Origin: Actinomycetota bacterium
GTDB lineage: Bacteria > Actinomycetota > Actinomycetes > Nanopelagicales > Nanopelagicaceae
DNA: 32,970 nucleotides
Reading direction: 5' to 3'
NCBI GenBank assembly: GCA_010024385.1
Contig: RGHD01000010.1
Location: 1-32,970 of the forward strand
In this document: piece by piece, positions 25,473 to 32,600 of the stretch
Position numbering within the stretch: the first letter of the stretch is position 1
Layout: the number at the start of each line of letters is the position of its first letter
Program-made: the position numbers and the translations under genes
The notes under the pieces: model-generated
Databases searched by the model: none
The model's input: only the letters and a program-made list of their open reading frames with translations
Told to the model about the DNA's origin: nothing

Positions 25473-26369
25473 ATTAAGTCCACCCCAAGTACCAGTGCGG
25501 TTAATTGCTTCAAGTGCACCATCGAGTGAGTTACGGCGAAAGAGTAAGTTGTTTCCACCAGATAGTGCTGCAGCCTTAACTATTTCACCATCAGGTAAAC
25601 GGACCTTTGAAGCAGCTGTTACATAGGTTCCAGCTTCAATTACGCAGTTATCACCAAGTGAAATTCCACATCCAGAGTTTGCGCCCAGAAGTGATTTCTC
25701 TCCAATTGAGATTACTTCTTTTCCTCCTCCGCTGAGAGTTCCCATAATGGATGCACCGCCACCCACATCTGAGCCATCGCCTACAACAACACCAGCTGAG
25801 ATTCGACCTTCAACCATTGATGTTCCAAGTGTTCCAGCGTTGAAATTAACGAAACCTTCATGCATAACTGTTGTGCCTGAAGCTAAATGAGCTCCAAGTC
25901 TTACGCGATCGGCATCAGCAATTCGAACGCCACTAGGGATTACATAATCAACCATGCGTGGGAATTTATCAACAGAAAGTACAGTTACGTGACCATATGC
26001 AGATTTGAGGCGAGCACGAGTTAATTCAAAACCGTCAACAGCGCAAGGACCAAAGTTTGTCCAGACAACATTATTGAGTAAGCCAAATATACCTTCGAGT
26101 GAGAGGCCATGAGGCTTAATTAAGCGATGAGATAACAAATGTAAACGCAAATATGCATCTTTTGCATCAGCAGGTGCTGAAGTGATATCAATTTCAACTG
26201 CAACAAGTTCTCGAGTCACACCTCGAACATCATCTTTGCCGACCAACGCGTTTAGTTCATTAGGAACAGTCGCTGGCAAGGATGCAAGTTGTGGGGTCGG
26301 AAACCAAACATCAAGAGTTTTTCCGGCAGCCATCGTTGCAATGCCGTGGCCAGATGCAATGGTGGTCAT
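25452..26369 (-). CDS. dapD: Tetrahydrodipicolinate N-succinyltransferase
   Basis: This 305-aa enzyme of lysine and meso-diaminopimelate synthesis transfers succinyl from succinyl-CoA to tetrahydrodipicolinate. The C-terminal half is a left-handed beta helix with hexapeptide repeats (ISAGVVVGDGSDVGGGASIMG and GDNCVIEAGTYV). The length and the N-terminal domain match the actinobacterial DapD type, distinct from the ~275-aa proteobacterial one. The ATG at 26369 follows a TAGGCT box by 6 bases, so it is probably leaderless. It is convergent with the SpoIID gene and divergent from the LOG gene, as dapD and the LOG homologue Rv1205 are close in M. tuberculosis. Confidence 0.94.
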   Translation of the reverse strand: MTTIASGHGIATMAAGKTLDVWFPTPQLASLPATVPNELNALVGKDDVRGVTRELVAVEIDITSAPADAKDAYLRLHLLSHRLIKPHGLSLEGIFGLLNNVVWTNFGPCAVDGFELTRARLKSAYGHVTVLSVDKFPRMVDYVIPSGVRIADADRVRLGAHLASGTTVMHEGFVNFNAGTLGTSMVEGRISAGVVVGDGSDVGGGASIMGTLSGGGKEVISIGEKSLLGANSGCGISLGDNCVIEAGTYVTAASKVRLPDGEIVKAAALSGGNNLLFRRNSLDGALEAINRTGTWGGLNSILHAN

Positions 26370-26375
26370 GTCCTA

Positions 26376-26381
26376 AGCCTA
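26376..26381 (-). promoter_or_regulatory. Leaderless -10 box of dapD
   Basis: The minus strand reads TAGGCT, then 6 bases, then the dapD ATG at 26369. It lies in a 30-bp divergent gap. Confidence 0.65.
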
Positions 26382-26386
26382 ACCCC

Positions 26387-26392
26387 TATCCT
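26387..26392 (+). promoter_or_regulatory. Leaderless -10 box of LOG-family gene
   Basis: TATCCT, then 7 bases, then the ATG at 26400. Only 5 bp separate it from the opposing dapD box, so polymerases at the two sites should exclude each other. Confidence 0.65.
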
Positions 26393-26399
26393 TACCCGC

Positions 26400-26930
26400 A
26401 TGCGCATTGCAGTCTTTTGTTCATCATCACCAACGATTGACCCTAAGTATGTAGACCTTGCCTTTGAACTCGGTGGGGCTATTGCAGCTAACTCATGGGA
26501 ATTAGTCACTGGAGGCGGTCACATTTCAATGATGGGCGCTGTTTCTAGGGGAGCTCGTCAGGGCGGCGGACGAACTATTGGTGTTATCCCACAAGCCCTT
26601 GTTGATATTGAATTTGCTGATCACGATAACGATGAACTACACATTGTTGGGACGATGGGTGAGCGCAAGGCAATGATTACTGATATTGCAGATGCGTTTA
26701 TAACTTTACCTGGCGGTGCAGGAACTCTTGAAGAGTTCTTTGAGATTTGGGTAGGACGTTATTTAAAGTTTCATAATAAACCAGTTGTAATTCTAGATCC
26801 ATTTGGAATCTACAATCCATTACATGAACTAGTTGAGCACCTAGAAGTTGAGAACTTTATTAAGCCGGGAATGCGTGAATTAATTTCTTGGACAACAGAT
26901 GTAACCCAAGCACTAAAGGCCTGTTCTTAA
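26400..26930 (+). CDS. LOG-family (TIGR00730) protein, putative cytokinin-type phosphoribohydrolase
   Basis: This 176-aa Rossmann-like protein has the family motif PGGAGTLEEFFE with its catalytic Arg/Glu surroundings, and GGGHISMMG near residue 40 (usually GGGxxGLMG). LOG proteins cleave nucleoside 5'-monophosphates, notably N6-modified AMP, to base plus ribose-5-phosphate. The frame is open far upstream through dapD, but ATG 26400, 7 bases after a TATCCT box, gives a start at MRIAVFCSSS, which is the normal family N-terminus. The stop overlaps the next gene by one base. In this bacterium the physiological substrate is unknown. Confidence 0.92.
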   Translation: MRIAVFCSSSPTIDPKYVDLAFELGGAIAANSWELVTGGGHISMMGAVSRGARQGGGRTIGVIPQALVDIEFADHDNDELHIVGTMGERKAMITDIADAFITLPGGAGTLEEFFEIWVGRYLKFHNKPVVILDPFGIYNPLHELVEHLEVENFIKPGMRELISWTTDVTQALKACS

Positions 26931-27355
26931 TGTCAAGTAACCACATTGCAATTTCTTTAAAAATTAATGCACCAATACAAAAAGTTTGGGATTCGCTGGT
27001 GCAATGGGAAAAACAAGGCGAGTGGATGCTTCAGACCAAAGTCTGGGTGACTTCGGAGATTACAGAAGGTGTTGGAACATCTATTAATGCATTCACTGGC
27101 GTTGGTTCAATTGGAGTTTTGGATTCAATGACCGTTACTTCATGGCAGCCCCCGCATACATGCGATGTGCTTCACACCGGCAAAATAATCAAAGGAACAG
27201 GCAGATTTCATTTACGTGAAATCACTTCAGATACAACAATCTTTGACTGGTCTGAAGAAGTAATAGCTCCGCGAGTACTCTTCTTGGTGATGCTTCCTGC
27301 GCTCTATATTGGTGTGCGAATCTCTTTATCCCGCTTTGCACGAACATTCCGCTGA
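26930..27355 (+). CDS. SRPBCC / polyketide cyclase-like lipid-binding protein
   Basis: This 141-aa protein has the SRPBCC (START-like) pattern: an initial ISLKINAPIQKVWDSLVQWEKQGEW strand-helix, then strands ending in FDWSEEV. A hydrophobic C-terminal segment, FLVMLPALYIGVRI, is followed by basic residues. Such proteins bind hydrophobic ligands; no specific function is assignable. The start is ATG 26930, overlapping the LOG stop (TAATG); a longer upstream reading lies within the LOG gene and is rejected. It appears co-transcribed with the LOG gene. Confidence 0.8.
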   Translation: MSSNHIAISLKINAPIQKVWDSLVQWEKQGEWMLQTKVWVTSEITEGVGTSINAFTGVGSIGVLDSMTVTSWQPPHTCDVLHTGKIIKGTGRFHLREITSDTTIFDWSEEVIAPRVLFLVMLPALYIGVRISLSRFARTFR

Positions 27356-27373
27356 GAGCATCCTCACCCGCAT

Positions 27374-27387
27374 AGGCGTTAAGAGCC
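27374..27387 (+). repeat. Inverted repeat, left arm
   Basis: AGGCGTTAAGAGCC matches the reverse complement of 27586-27599 at 13 of 14 positions. The two arms enclose the small sigma-region-4-like gene. This arm lies just upstream of that gene's -10 box, about -29 to -16 relative to its start, where a repressor or activator would sit. Confidence 0.6.
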
Positions 27388-27389
27388 AG

Positions 27390-27395
27390 TAGCCT
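27390..27395 (+). promoter_or_regulatory. Leaderless -10 box of sigma-region-4-like gene
   Basis: TAGCCT, then 7 bases, then the ATG at 27403. No -35 is evident; the inverted-repeat left arm occupies the spacer region. Confidence 0.65.
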
Positions 27396-27402
27396 TATAA
27401 CC

Positions 27403-27594
27403 ATGAGCGAGTCCCCAACATTGGCCCAAGTGCTGGCCTCGCTGCCGGAAGAAGAGCGGATCATTTTGACCTTGCATTACATGCGCCAGATGACATCGGC
27501 TGAGATTGCCCTAATGCTTAAGGTGCCAGAGCGCGCAGTTGATGCTGTCATTTCTGCTGGAAAAGCCAGATTGAGCGCGGTTCTAGGCTTTTAA
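27403..27594 (+). CDS. Stand-alone sigma-70 region 4-like helix-turn-helix protein
   Basis: This 63-aa protein is almost entirely a sigma region 4 (sigma4) HTH. LPEEERIILTLHYMRQMTSAEIA is the first part, LKVPERAVDAVISAGKARL is the recognition part, and a short tail follows. Regions 1-3 are absent, so it cannot act as a normal sigma factor; a role binding DNA or the RNA polymerase beta flap is possible. The ATG at 27403 has a TAGCCT box 7 bases upstream and no ribosome-binding site, so it is probably leaderless. The stop codon lies inside the right arm of an inverted repeat. It is the right size and frame to be real, and coding bias looks like its neighbours. Confidence 0.8.
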   Translation: MSESPTLAQVLASLPEEERIILTLHYMRQMTSAEIALMLKVPERAVDAVISAGKARLSAVLGF

Positions 27595-27599
27595 CGCCT
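27586..27599 (-). repeat. Inverted repeat, right arm
   Basis: GGCTTTTAACGCCT is the partner of 27374-27387 (13/14 as reverse complement). It overlaps the TAA stop (27592-27594) of the sigma-region-4-like gene and lies about 80 bp ahead of the DUF3117 gene. A local 4-bp stem (AGGC/GCCT) is too weak to call a terminator. Confidence 0.6.
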
Positions 27600-27666
27600 T
27601 CTCGATTTCGCGCTTGTGCTCTAAATGCGAGATACTTCTCCTCTTGAACCTTCCTCGTCCATCTTT

Positions 27667-27673
27667 AAAGGAG
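27667..27673 (+). promoter_or_regulatory. Ribosome-binding site of DUF3117 gene
   Basis: AAAGGAG lies 7 bases before the ATG at 27681. It is one of the few clear Shine-Dalgarno sites in the window and marks this gene as leadered, unlike its neighbours. The 86-bp gap 27595-27680 contains this site; a GATACT hexamer at 27631 is a weak -10 candidate. Confidence 0.8.
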
Positions 27674-27680
27674 TCCCCAC

Positions 27681-27860
27681 ATGGCAGCCATGAAACCTCG
27701 TACCGGTGATGGTCCAATGGAGGTCACTAAAGAGGCTCGCTCACTTGTGATGCGAATCCCACTAGAGGGTGGCGGACGCCTAGTCGTTGAACTCAACTCT
27801 GAAGAAGCTAATAATCTCAGCGCCGCACTTCATGCCGCGGTTGCACTAGTTAAGAAGTAA
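27681..27860 (+). CDS. DUF3117 family protein
   Basis: This 59-aa protein has the well-conserved actinobacterial DUF3117 sequence: MAAMKPRTGDGPMEVTKE at the start, then VMRIPLEGGGRLVVEL, then an alanine-rich helix ending in lysines. The function of the family is unknown. It is a highly conserved small protein (Rv1211 in M. tuberculosis, also between the LOG gene and the htrA cluster). A strong AAAGGAG site precedes the ATG, which suggests high translation. It is too short for many gene callers. Confidence 0.93.
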   Translation: MAAMKPRTGDGPMEVTKEARSLVMRIPLEGGGRLVVELNSEEANNLSAALHAAVALVKK

Positions 27861-27875
27861 ATCACTAACAGGCGA

Positions 27876-27881
27876 TAGCCT
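27876..27881 (+). promoter_or_regulatory. Leaderless -10 box of leucyl aminopeptidase gene
   Basis: TAGCCT, then 7 bases, then the ATG at 27889; hexamer and spacing are identical to those at 27390. It lies in the 28-bp gap after the DUF3117 stop. Confidence 0.65.
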
Positions 27882-27888
27882 TCAACGC

Positions 27889-29379
27889 ATGTTCTGGACA
27901 CTTAAAGCTGCCAAGCCTCAACTTTCCATAGCCACTAGCGCTGATTCAATTGCGCTCGCTTTCGCTAAAGATTCAGAAGGAGTTGTTTCCTTTTCTGCTC
28001 TTGGAAATCTAGTTCAGGATATTGAAAAGTTTTTTGAAATCAACCTATTAGATGAGCTGTCATTCTTTTCTCCTACATTCAAATCAGGGGAATTATTTGA
28101 AATTCCAGTTAGTTCACAAGATGCTCAAACAGATCGTATCTTTTTAGTTGGAGTAGGTGATTCATCAACTGCATCACTTCGTATTGCCGCCACAACAATT
28201 GCTAGAAAAGTTCGTGGCAAAAACACCACCGTCTACTCTGCATGTGCAGTAAATAGTAAAGACGTTAAAGCACACGCCATCGCTTTGACTTTAGGTGCCT
28301 ACCTTTGGAATCTCAAAACTGGAGAGCCTGCAGGTAAGCCAAATTTCCTGGTTGCCACAGATGAAAAAGAGGTTATAGATGTTGCAATCACTATTTCGAA
28401 AGCAGTTACGCGTGCTCGTGATTTGGTGCATACGCCTTCTAATATTAAAAATCCTGCGTGGATGGCTACAAAAGCCCAAGAATTCGCCAAAGGAACCGGG
28501 CTCACAGTAAAGGTACTTGCCGGAAAAGAACTCAAAGAATTTGGTGGTTTGCGAGCCGTTGGCAATTCATCTCCAAAACCCGGACCACGCTTTATTGAAG
28601 TTGGTTACGCACCTTCAAAGAAGAAAAACGCGATTAATGCCCTTCCACACGTTGTATTAGTAGGCAAAGGAATCACCTATGACACTGGTGGAATAGTTCT
28701 CAAGCGCCCTTATGACTTGATGATTCCTATGAAAACCGACATGGCAGGATCTGCTGCAATTTTGGCAACATTGACTGCACTGGAGGAATTGCAACCAAAT
28801 ATTCGCGTAACAGCCTTGATGATGTGTGCTGAGAACGCATTTTCAGGTACCGCCCAGCGTCCAAGTGATGTCATTACTCATTATGGTGGAACAACTGTTG
28901 AAGTTCTTGATACAGATGCAGAGGGACGTCTAGTTCTAGCTGATGGCTTGGCATATGCTGATAAAAACTTGGATCCAGATTACCTAGTAGATATTGCCAC
29001 TTTGACTGGTTCAGCAACTCTTGGACTCGGTAAGCAGCATGCCGCGATGTATACGCGAGATGAGCAACTGGCACGTGATTTGGAGTTTGCAGGAATTGAA
29101 TCTGGTGATCGAGTCTGGCATATGCCATTAATTGACGATTACAAGGATGCCCTTGAAAGTGACATTGCTGATTTCAACCATATTGCTAAAAAAGCGAAGT
29201 ATTCTGGCGGATCAGTTACAGCCGCACTATTTCTTGAACACTTTGCAGGCAACCGCCGTTGGGTTCACTTAGATATTGCTGGTACCGCACGCAGTGAGAG
29301 TGATGCAGGAGAGAATCCAAAGGGCGGAACTGGATATGGAGTTCGCTTGTTAACGCAGTGGATAATGAATCTTAAATGA
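27889..29379 (+). CDS. pepA: Leucyl aminopeptidase, M17 family
   Basis: This 496-aa cytosolic two-zinc aminopeptidase removes N-terminal residues from peptides. Metal and catalytic residues are in place: K260 and D265 (GKGITYDTGG), K282 and D284 (MKTDMAG), D343 and E345 with catalytic R347 (DTDAEGR). The usual NTDAEGR has Asp at the first position here, a conservative change. The N-terminal domain (1-150) is divergent, as is normal for the family. The ATG at 27889 is 7 bases after a TAGCCT box. The stop overlaps the next gene by 4 bases (ATGA). Confidence 0.94.
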   Translation: MFWTLKAAKPQLSIATSADSIALAFAKDSEGVVSFSALGNLVQDIEKFFEINLLDELSFFSPTFKSGELFEIPVSSQDAQTDRIFLVGVGDSSTASLRIAATTIARKVRGKNTTVYSACAVNSKDVKAHAIALTLGAYLWNLKTGEPAGKPNFLVATDEKEVIDVAITISKAVTRARDLVHTPSNIKNPAWMATKAQEFAKGTGLTVKVLAGKELKEFGGLRAVGNSSPKPGPRFIEVGYAPSKKKNAINALPHVVLVGKGITYDTGGIVLKRPYDLMIPMKTDMAGSAAILATLTALEELQPNIRVTALMMCAENAFSGTAQRPSDVITHYGGTTVEVLDTDAEGRLVLADGLAYADKNLDPDYLVDIATLTGSATLGLGKQHAAMYTRDEQLARDLEFAGIESGDRVWHMPLIDDYKDALESDIADFNHIAKKAKYSGGSVTAALFLEHFAGNRRWVHLDIAGTARSESDAGENPKGGTGYGVRLLTQWIMNLK

Positions 29380-30002
29380 AAATAGATCCGCATTCATATG
29401 CTGAAAGCTTTATAACTGAAGATCCATTTAAAAGCTATGCACGCGCTCGTGGTGTTGAAATTGGTGCACACGATGTCACGCCAGGAGTAGGTGCTTATCT
29501 CAAACATTTGGCTTTTACGCTCTCGGCACAATCAGTCGTTGAGATTGGCACGGGCTCTGGTGTTGGAAGTCTGTGGTTACTAGATGGCATGTTGGCTAGC
29601 GGCACACTGACTTCCATAGATGATGAAATGGAACATACGCAGATCGCAAAGTTGGCATTTGCTGATGCAGAGATTTCTCCCACTCGCTATAGATTAATTA
29701 CGAACTCAGTTTTAGATGTCATTTCAAAGTTAACTGACAGAGCCTATGACCTCGTTGTAGTCCGCCATGATCCTCAAGATTTAGCCTTTGTAATCAGTGA
29801 AGCGCATCGCATTTTACGAAGTGGCGGGGCATTGGTTATTGATAGCTTTTTTGGGGGCTCAAAAGTCAACGATCCAGCTCAGAGAGACCCTAAAACTGTG
29901 GCACTTCGTGATGCTGGGAAAATCATTAAGAATGACACAGAGCATTGGGTGAGTACCTTAATTCCAACTGGCGACGGTTTGTTAATTGCAACAAAGATGT
30001 AG
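29376..30002 (+). CDS. SAM-dependent O-methyltransferase
   Basis: This 208-aa class I methyltransferase resembles the catechol/caffeoyl-CoA O-methyltransferase group (Rv1220c-like). The SAM-binding VVEIGTGSGVGSLWLL motif and the acidic loop LTSIDDEMEH are visible, followed by YDLVVVRHDP and a GGALVIDSFF strand. The usual D of motif IV (V-F-I/L-D) is not clearly present, so metal binding may differ. It is translationally coupled to pepA. In M. tuberculosis the homologue lies next to sigE, rseA and htrA; here htrA follows directly. The substrate is unknown. Confidence 0.88.
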   Translation: MKIDPHSYAESFITEDPFKSYARARGVEIGAHDVTPGVGAYLKHLAFTLSAQSVVEIGTGSGVGSLWLLDGMLASGTLTSIDDEMEHTQIAKLAFADAEISPTRYRLITNSVLDVISKLTDRAYDLVVVRHDPQDLAFVISEAHRILRSGGALVIDSFFGGSKVNDPAQRDPKTVALRDAGKIIKNDTEHWVSTLIPTGDGLLIATKM

Positions 30003-30006
30003 GAAG
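30001..30006 (+). promoter_or_regulatory. Ribosome-binding site of HtrA gene
   Basis: AGGAAG overlaps the stop codon of the methyltransferase gene and lies 8 bases before the ATG at 30015. It supports co-transcription and leadered translation of the HtrA gene. Confidence 0.7.
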
Positions 30007-30014
30007 ATATAAAC

Positions 30015-31139
30015 ATGATTTTTCCTAGAAAAAAAGTTACCCCCAATGTTCGACCTTGGTGGGAAACAAGTGCGCCAAGTAAGACCTCACGAGGCAAGGT
30101 ATTTATCATCGCGTTACTGGCAAGTTGCCTTGGTGGTTTTTTAGGAGTTACAGCTACAGGTGGAACTATTTTTAATTCTGCCAACATTGTGAACTCTTCC
30201 AGCACAATCGAGCGTGCGCCAGATTCTGTTGCAGGAATAGCTGCCAGAGTTTTGCCTTCAGTTGTTTCTGTTAATACTCGCTCTGCAACAGGTCGTGGGG
30301 GAACTGGCTCTGGTTTTATTTTTGATAGTAATGGTTACATCTTGACCAATAATCATGTTATTGCTGGAGTTGCTAATGGAAATGGTGCAATACGAGTTAC
30401 CTTGAATAATGGTGATATCTATAGCGCGAGCATAATTGGTCGTGATGCTTCTTATGATTTAGCAGTTTTAAAAATTAGTGCGACGAATTTGCCAGCACTT
30501 GAGTTTGGAGATAGTGACAAAGTTGCTGTTGGAGACTCAGTGATAGCAATAGGCTCACCGCTTGGACTCTCAGGCACTGTGACACTTGGAATTATTAGCG
30601 CTAAGGATCGACCTGTAACTGCCGGTGATTCTGGTTCTGGAAGTTCTTTTATTAATGCACTACAAACCGATGCCGCTATTAATCCAGGAAATTCTGGAGG
30701 CCCACTAGTGGATGCAACAGGGGCAGTAATTGGTGTTAACTCGGCAATAGCGACTCTAGGTTCATCTTCACAAACCGGTTCAATTGGTTTGGGTTTTGCA
30801 ATTCCTATAAATCAAACCAGAAAAACTGCCGATCAATTGATTAAATCTGGCAAAGCAACATATCCGTTCTTAGGCGTTTCATTGGATATGAATTACAGTG
30901 GAGTGGGTGCACTTGTTGCCAATTCGGGCACATCTATTTTGCCGGGCGGACCAGCAGCAAAAGCTGGAATTCGTGCGGGTGACTTAATCATCAAATTTGA
31001 AAATAAGGCAATTGAATCCCCTGAACAATTAATTGTTGCCATCCGCGCTATGAATGTGGGGGATAAGGTCACATTGACTTACATCCGAGATGGTAAAGAG
31101 GTCACAGTCACCGTTACCTTGGTAGCTAGCAATAACTAG
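30015..31139 (+). CDS. HtrA/DegP-type serine protease with PDZ domain
   Basis: This 374-aa protein is membrane-anchored: a cytoplasmic tail, a transmembrane helix at about 29-47, a trypsin-like protease domain (70-265) and one PDZ domain (285-370). The catalytic triad is intact: H114 in TNNHVI, D148 in SYDLAVLK, S227 in GNSGGP. It degrades or refolds damaged envelope proteins. The cytoplasmic tail is short compared with mycobacterial HtrA. The gene follows the methyltransferase by 12 bp and precedes tatB, as in the mycobacterial cluster, but no sigE or rseA lies upstream. Confidence 0.95.
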   Translation: MIFPRKKVTPNVRPWWETSAPSKTSRGKVFIIALLASCLGGFLGVTATGGTIFNSANIVNSSSTIERAPDSVAGIAARVLPSVVSVNTRSATGRGGTGSGFIFDSNGYILTNNHVIAGVANGNGAIRVTLNNGDIYSASIIGRDASYDLAVLKISATNLPALEFGDSDKVAVGDSVIAIGSPLGLSGTVTLGIISAKDRPVTAGDSGSGSSFINALQTDAAINPGNSGGPLVDATGAVIGVNSAIATLGSSSQTGSIGLGFAIPINQTRKTADQLIKSGKATYPFLGVSLDMNYSGVGALVANSGTSILPGGPAAKAGIRAGDLIIKFENKAIESPEQLIVAIRAMNVGDKVTLTYIRDGKEVTVTVTLVASNN

Positions 31140-31155
31140 AGGGCGAATTAGAAGG

Positions 31156-31161
31156 TAGGCT
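31156..31161 (+). promoter_or_regulatory. Leaderless -10 box of tatB
   Basis: TAGGCT, then 6 bases, then the tatB ATG at 31168, in the 28-bp gap after the HtrA gene. No ribosome-binding site is seen. Confidence 0.65.
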
Positions 31162-31167
31162 TTCGCC

Positions 31168-31473
31168 ATGTTCTTCGATCTCGGCGCAGGTGAAATTCTC
31201 GGCCTGGCTATTGTGGGAATGCTTTTGTTAGGTCCAGAGCGACTTCCAAAGGCTGCAGCAGAGGCTGCAAAGTGGGTAAAGAAGGTTCGTACTTTGTCAC
31301 AGACAGCAACTGCTGAACTTAGAGAGAACCTAGGACCTGGCTTTGAAAATCTTCAGCCAGCAGATCTGCATCCAAAGACTTTTGTAAAAAAACAGTTGGG
31401 TGAATTGTTGGATGAAACTCCAGCGACAAAACCAAAGCGACCAACTGCAAAGATTGACCCAGACCTCATATGA
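31168..31473 (+). CDS. tatB: Sec-independent translocase protein TatB
   Basis: This 101-aa protein has the TatA/B fold: a short N-terminal membrane helix (about 8-22), the hinge GPERLPKAA, an amphipathic helix (AAEAAKWVKKVRTL) and a charged C-terminal tail. The Glu in the N-terminal GAGEILGLA segment is typical of TatB. TatB works with TatA and TatC, not in this window, to export folded proteins. The position between htrA and mrp matches mycobacteria (Rv1223-Rv1224). The stop overlaps the mrp start (ATGA). Confidence 0.92.
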   Translation: MFFDLGAGEILGLAIVGMLLLGPERLPKAAAEAAKWVKKVRTLSQTATAELRENLGPGFENLQPADLHPKTFVKKQLGELLDETPATKPKRPTAKIDPDLI

Positions 31474-32600
31474 ACTTTATCGATTCACTCAATGAAGCAC
31501 TCTCAAAGGTTCAGGACCCCGAACTACATCGTTCAATAACTGACCTTGGAATGGTTGAAGAGCTTACTGAGGTCAATGGCGACGTGAGTATTAAAGTATT
31601 GCTAACGATTTCTGGTTGTCCAATGCAAGATCGACTGCGTGGTGATATCACTACGGCTCTGAAGAATGTCGAAGGAGTGAAGAGCGTTGAATTAGCTTTT
31701 GGAGTCATGTCACAAGAGCAACGTGACTATGTTAAAAAAGTGGTTCGTGGTGGTCGTGAAAAGACAATTACTTTTGCCCAACCAGAATCCCTCACGCGAG
31801 TTATTGGGATTGCTTCTGGAAAAGGTGGTGTTGGAAAGTCATCTGTGACTGCAAACCTCGGAGTTGCATTTGCCAAAAAAGGTTTACGCGTTGGAATATT
31901 AGATGCAGATGTTTATGGTCACTCAATTCCTCGTTTAATGGGCTTAATGGGTCAGCGACCAACTGCCATTGATCAGCTCTTTATCCCGCTGGAGTCTTTT
32001 GGTGTAAAAGTAGTTTCAATGGAGATGTTTAAGCCAGAGCGCTCAGATCCAGTTGCATATCGTGGCCCTCTATTACATCGGGTGCTTGAGCAACTTCTTT
32101 CAGATGCTCACTGGGGTGATCTAGATGTTTTGCTTATTGATCTACCTCCGGGCACTGGTGATTTAGCAATTTCTCTGGGACAACTCATTCCAAACTCAGA
32201 GATAGTTGTAGTAACAACACCACAAATTGCCGCAGCTGAGGTTGCCGAACGTGCTGGGCGAATTGCGCACCAAATTCATCAACGTGTTATCGGTGTCATT
32301 GAAAACATGTCTGAATATGGCTGTCCAACATGTGGTGAGAAGATTGCACTCTTTGGATCCGGTGGTGGTGAAGAAACCTCACGGCGCTTATCGGCACTTG
32401 TTGGTATCGACGTCCCGCTTCTAGGCAAGATCGCTTTTAATCCAGAACTTAGAACCGGTGGCGATGATGGAGTACCGCTAGTTCAAGCTGCTCCTAATTC
32501 TGAATCTGCGCAGTCAATACTTGAAATTGCAGAAATTCTTGTTAAGAGAAGCAAATCTCTAGTGGGTGTTCGCCTAGGTATTTCTCCGGAGAGCAATTGA
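31470..32600 (+). CDS. Mrp/ApbC family iron-sulfur carrier ATPase
   Basis: This 376-aa cytoplasmic P-loop protein is thought to carry Fe-S clusters to apoproteins. It has an N-terminal MIP18/DUF59 domain (1-85, with C50 in ISGCPMQ), a deviant Walker A GKGGVGKS at 117-124, the LIDLPPGTGD switch segment, and the cluster-binding pair C285-P-T-C288. Length and domain order are standard. It overlaps tatB by 4 bases and the EamA gene by 4 bases (TTGA). Confidence 0.94.
   Translation: MNFIDSLNEALSKVQDPELHRSITDLGMVEELTEVNGDVSIKVLLTISGCPMQDRLRGDITTALKNVEGVKSVELAFGVMSQEQRDYVKKVVRGGREKTITFAQPESLTRVIGIASGKGGVGKSSVTANLGVAFAKKGLRVGILDADVYGHSIPRLMGLMGQRPTAIDQLFIPLESFGVKVVSMEMFKPERSDPVAYRGPLLHRVLEQLLSDAHWGDLDVLLIDLPPGTGDLAISLGQLIPNSEIVVVTTPQIAAAEVAERAGRIAHQIHQRVIGVIENMSEYGCPTCGEKIALFGSGGGEETSRRLSALVGIDVPLLGKIAFNPELRTGGDDGVPLVQAAPNSESAQSILEIAEILVKRSKSLVGVRLGISPESN

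Noticed and set aside
26289..26399. N-terminal extension of the LOG protein
   Set aside because: It overlaps dapD and both promoters, and the family starts at MRIAVFCSSS (26400).
27585..27600. Rho-independent terminator after the sigma-region-4-like gene
   Set aside because: The local stem is only 4 bp (AGGC/GCCT) and no T-tract follows; it is better explained as one arm of the flanking inverted repeat.
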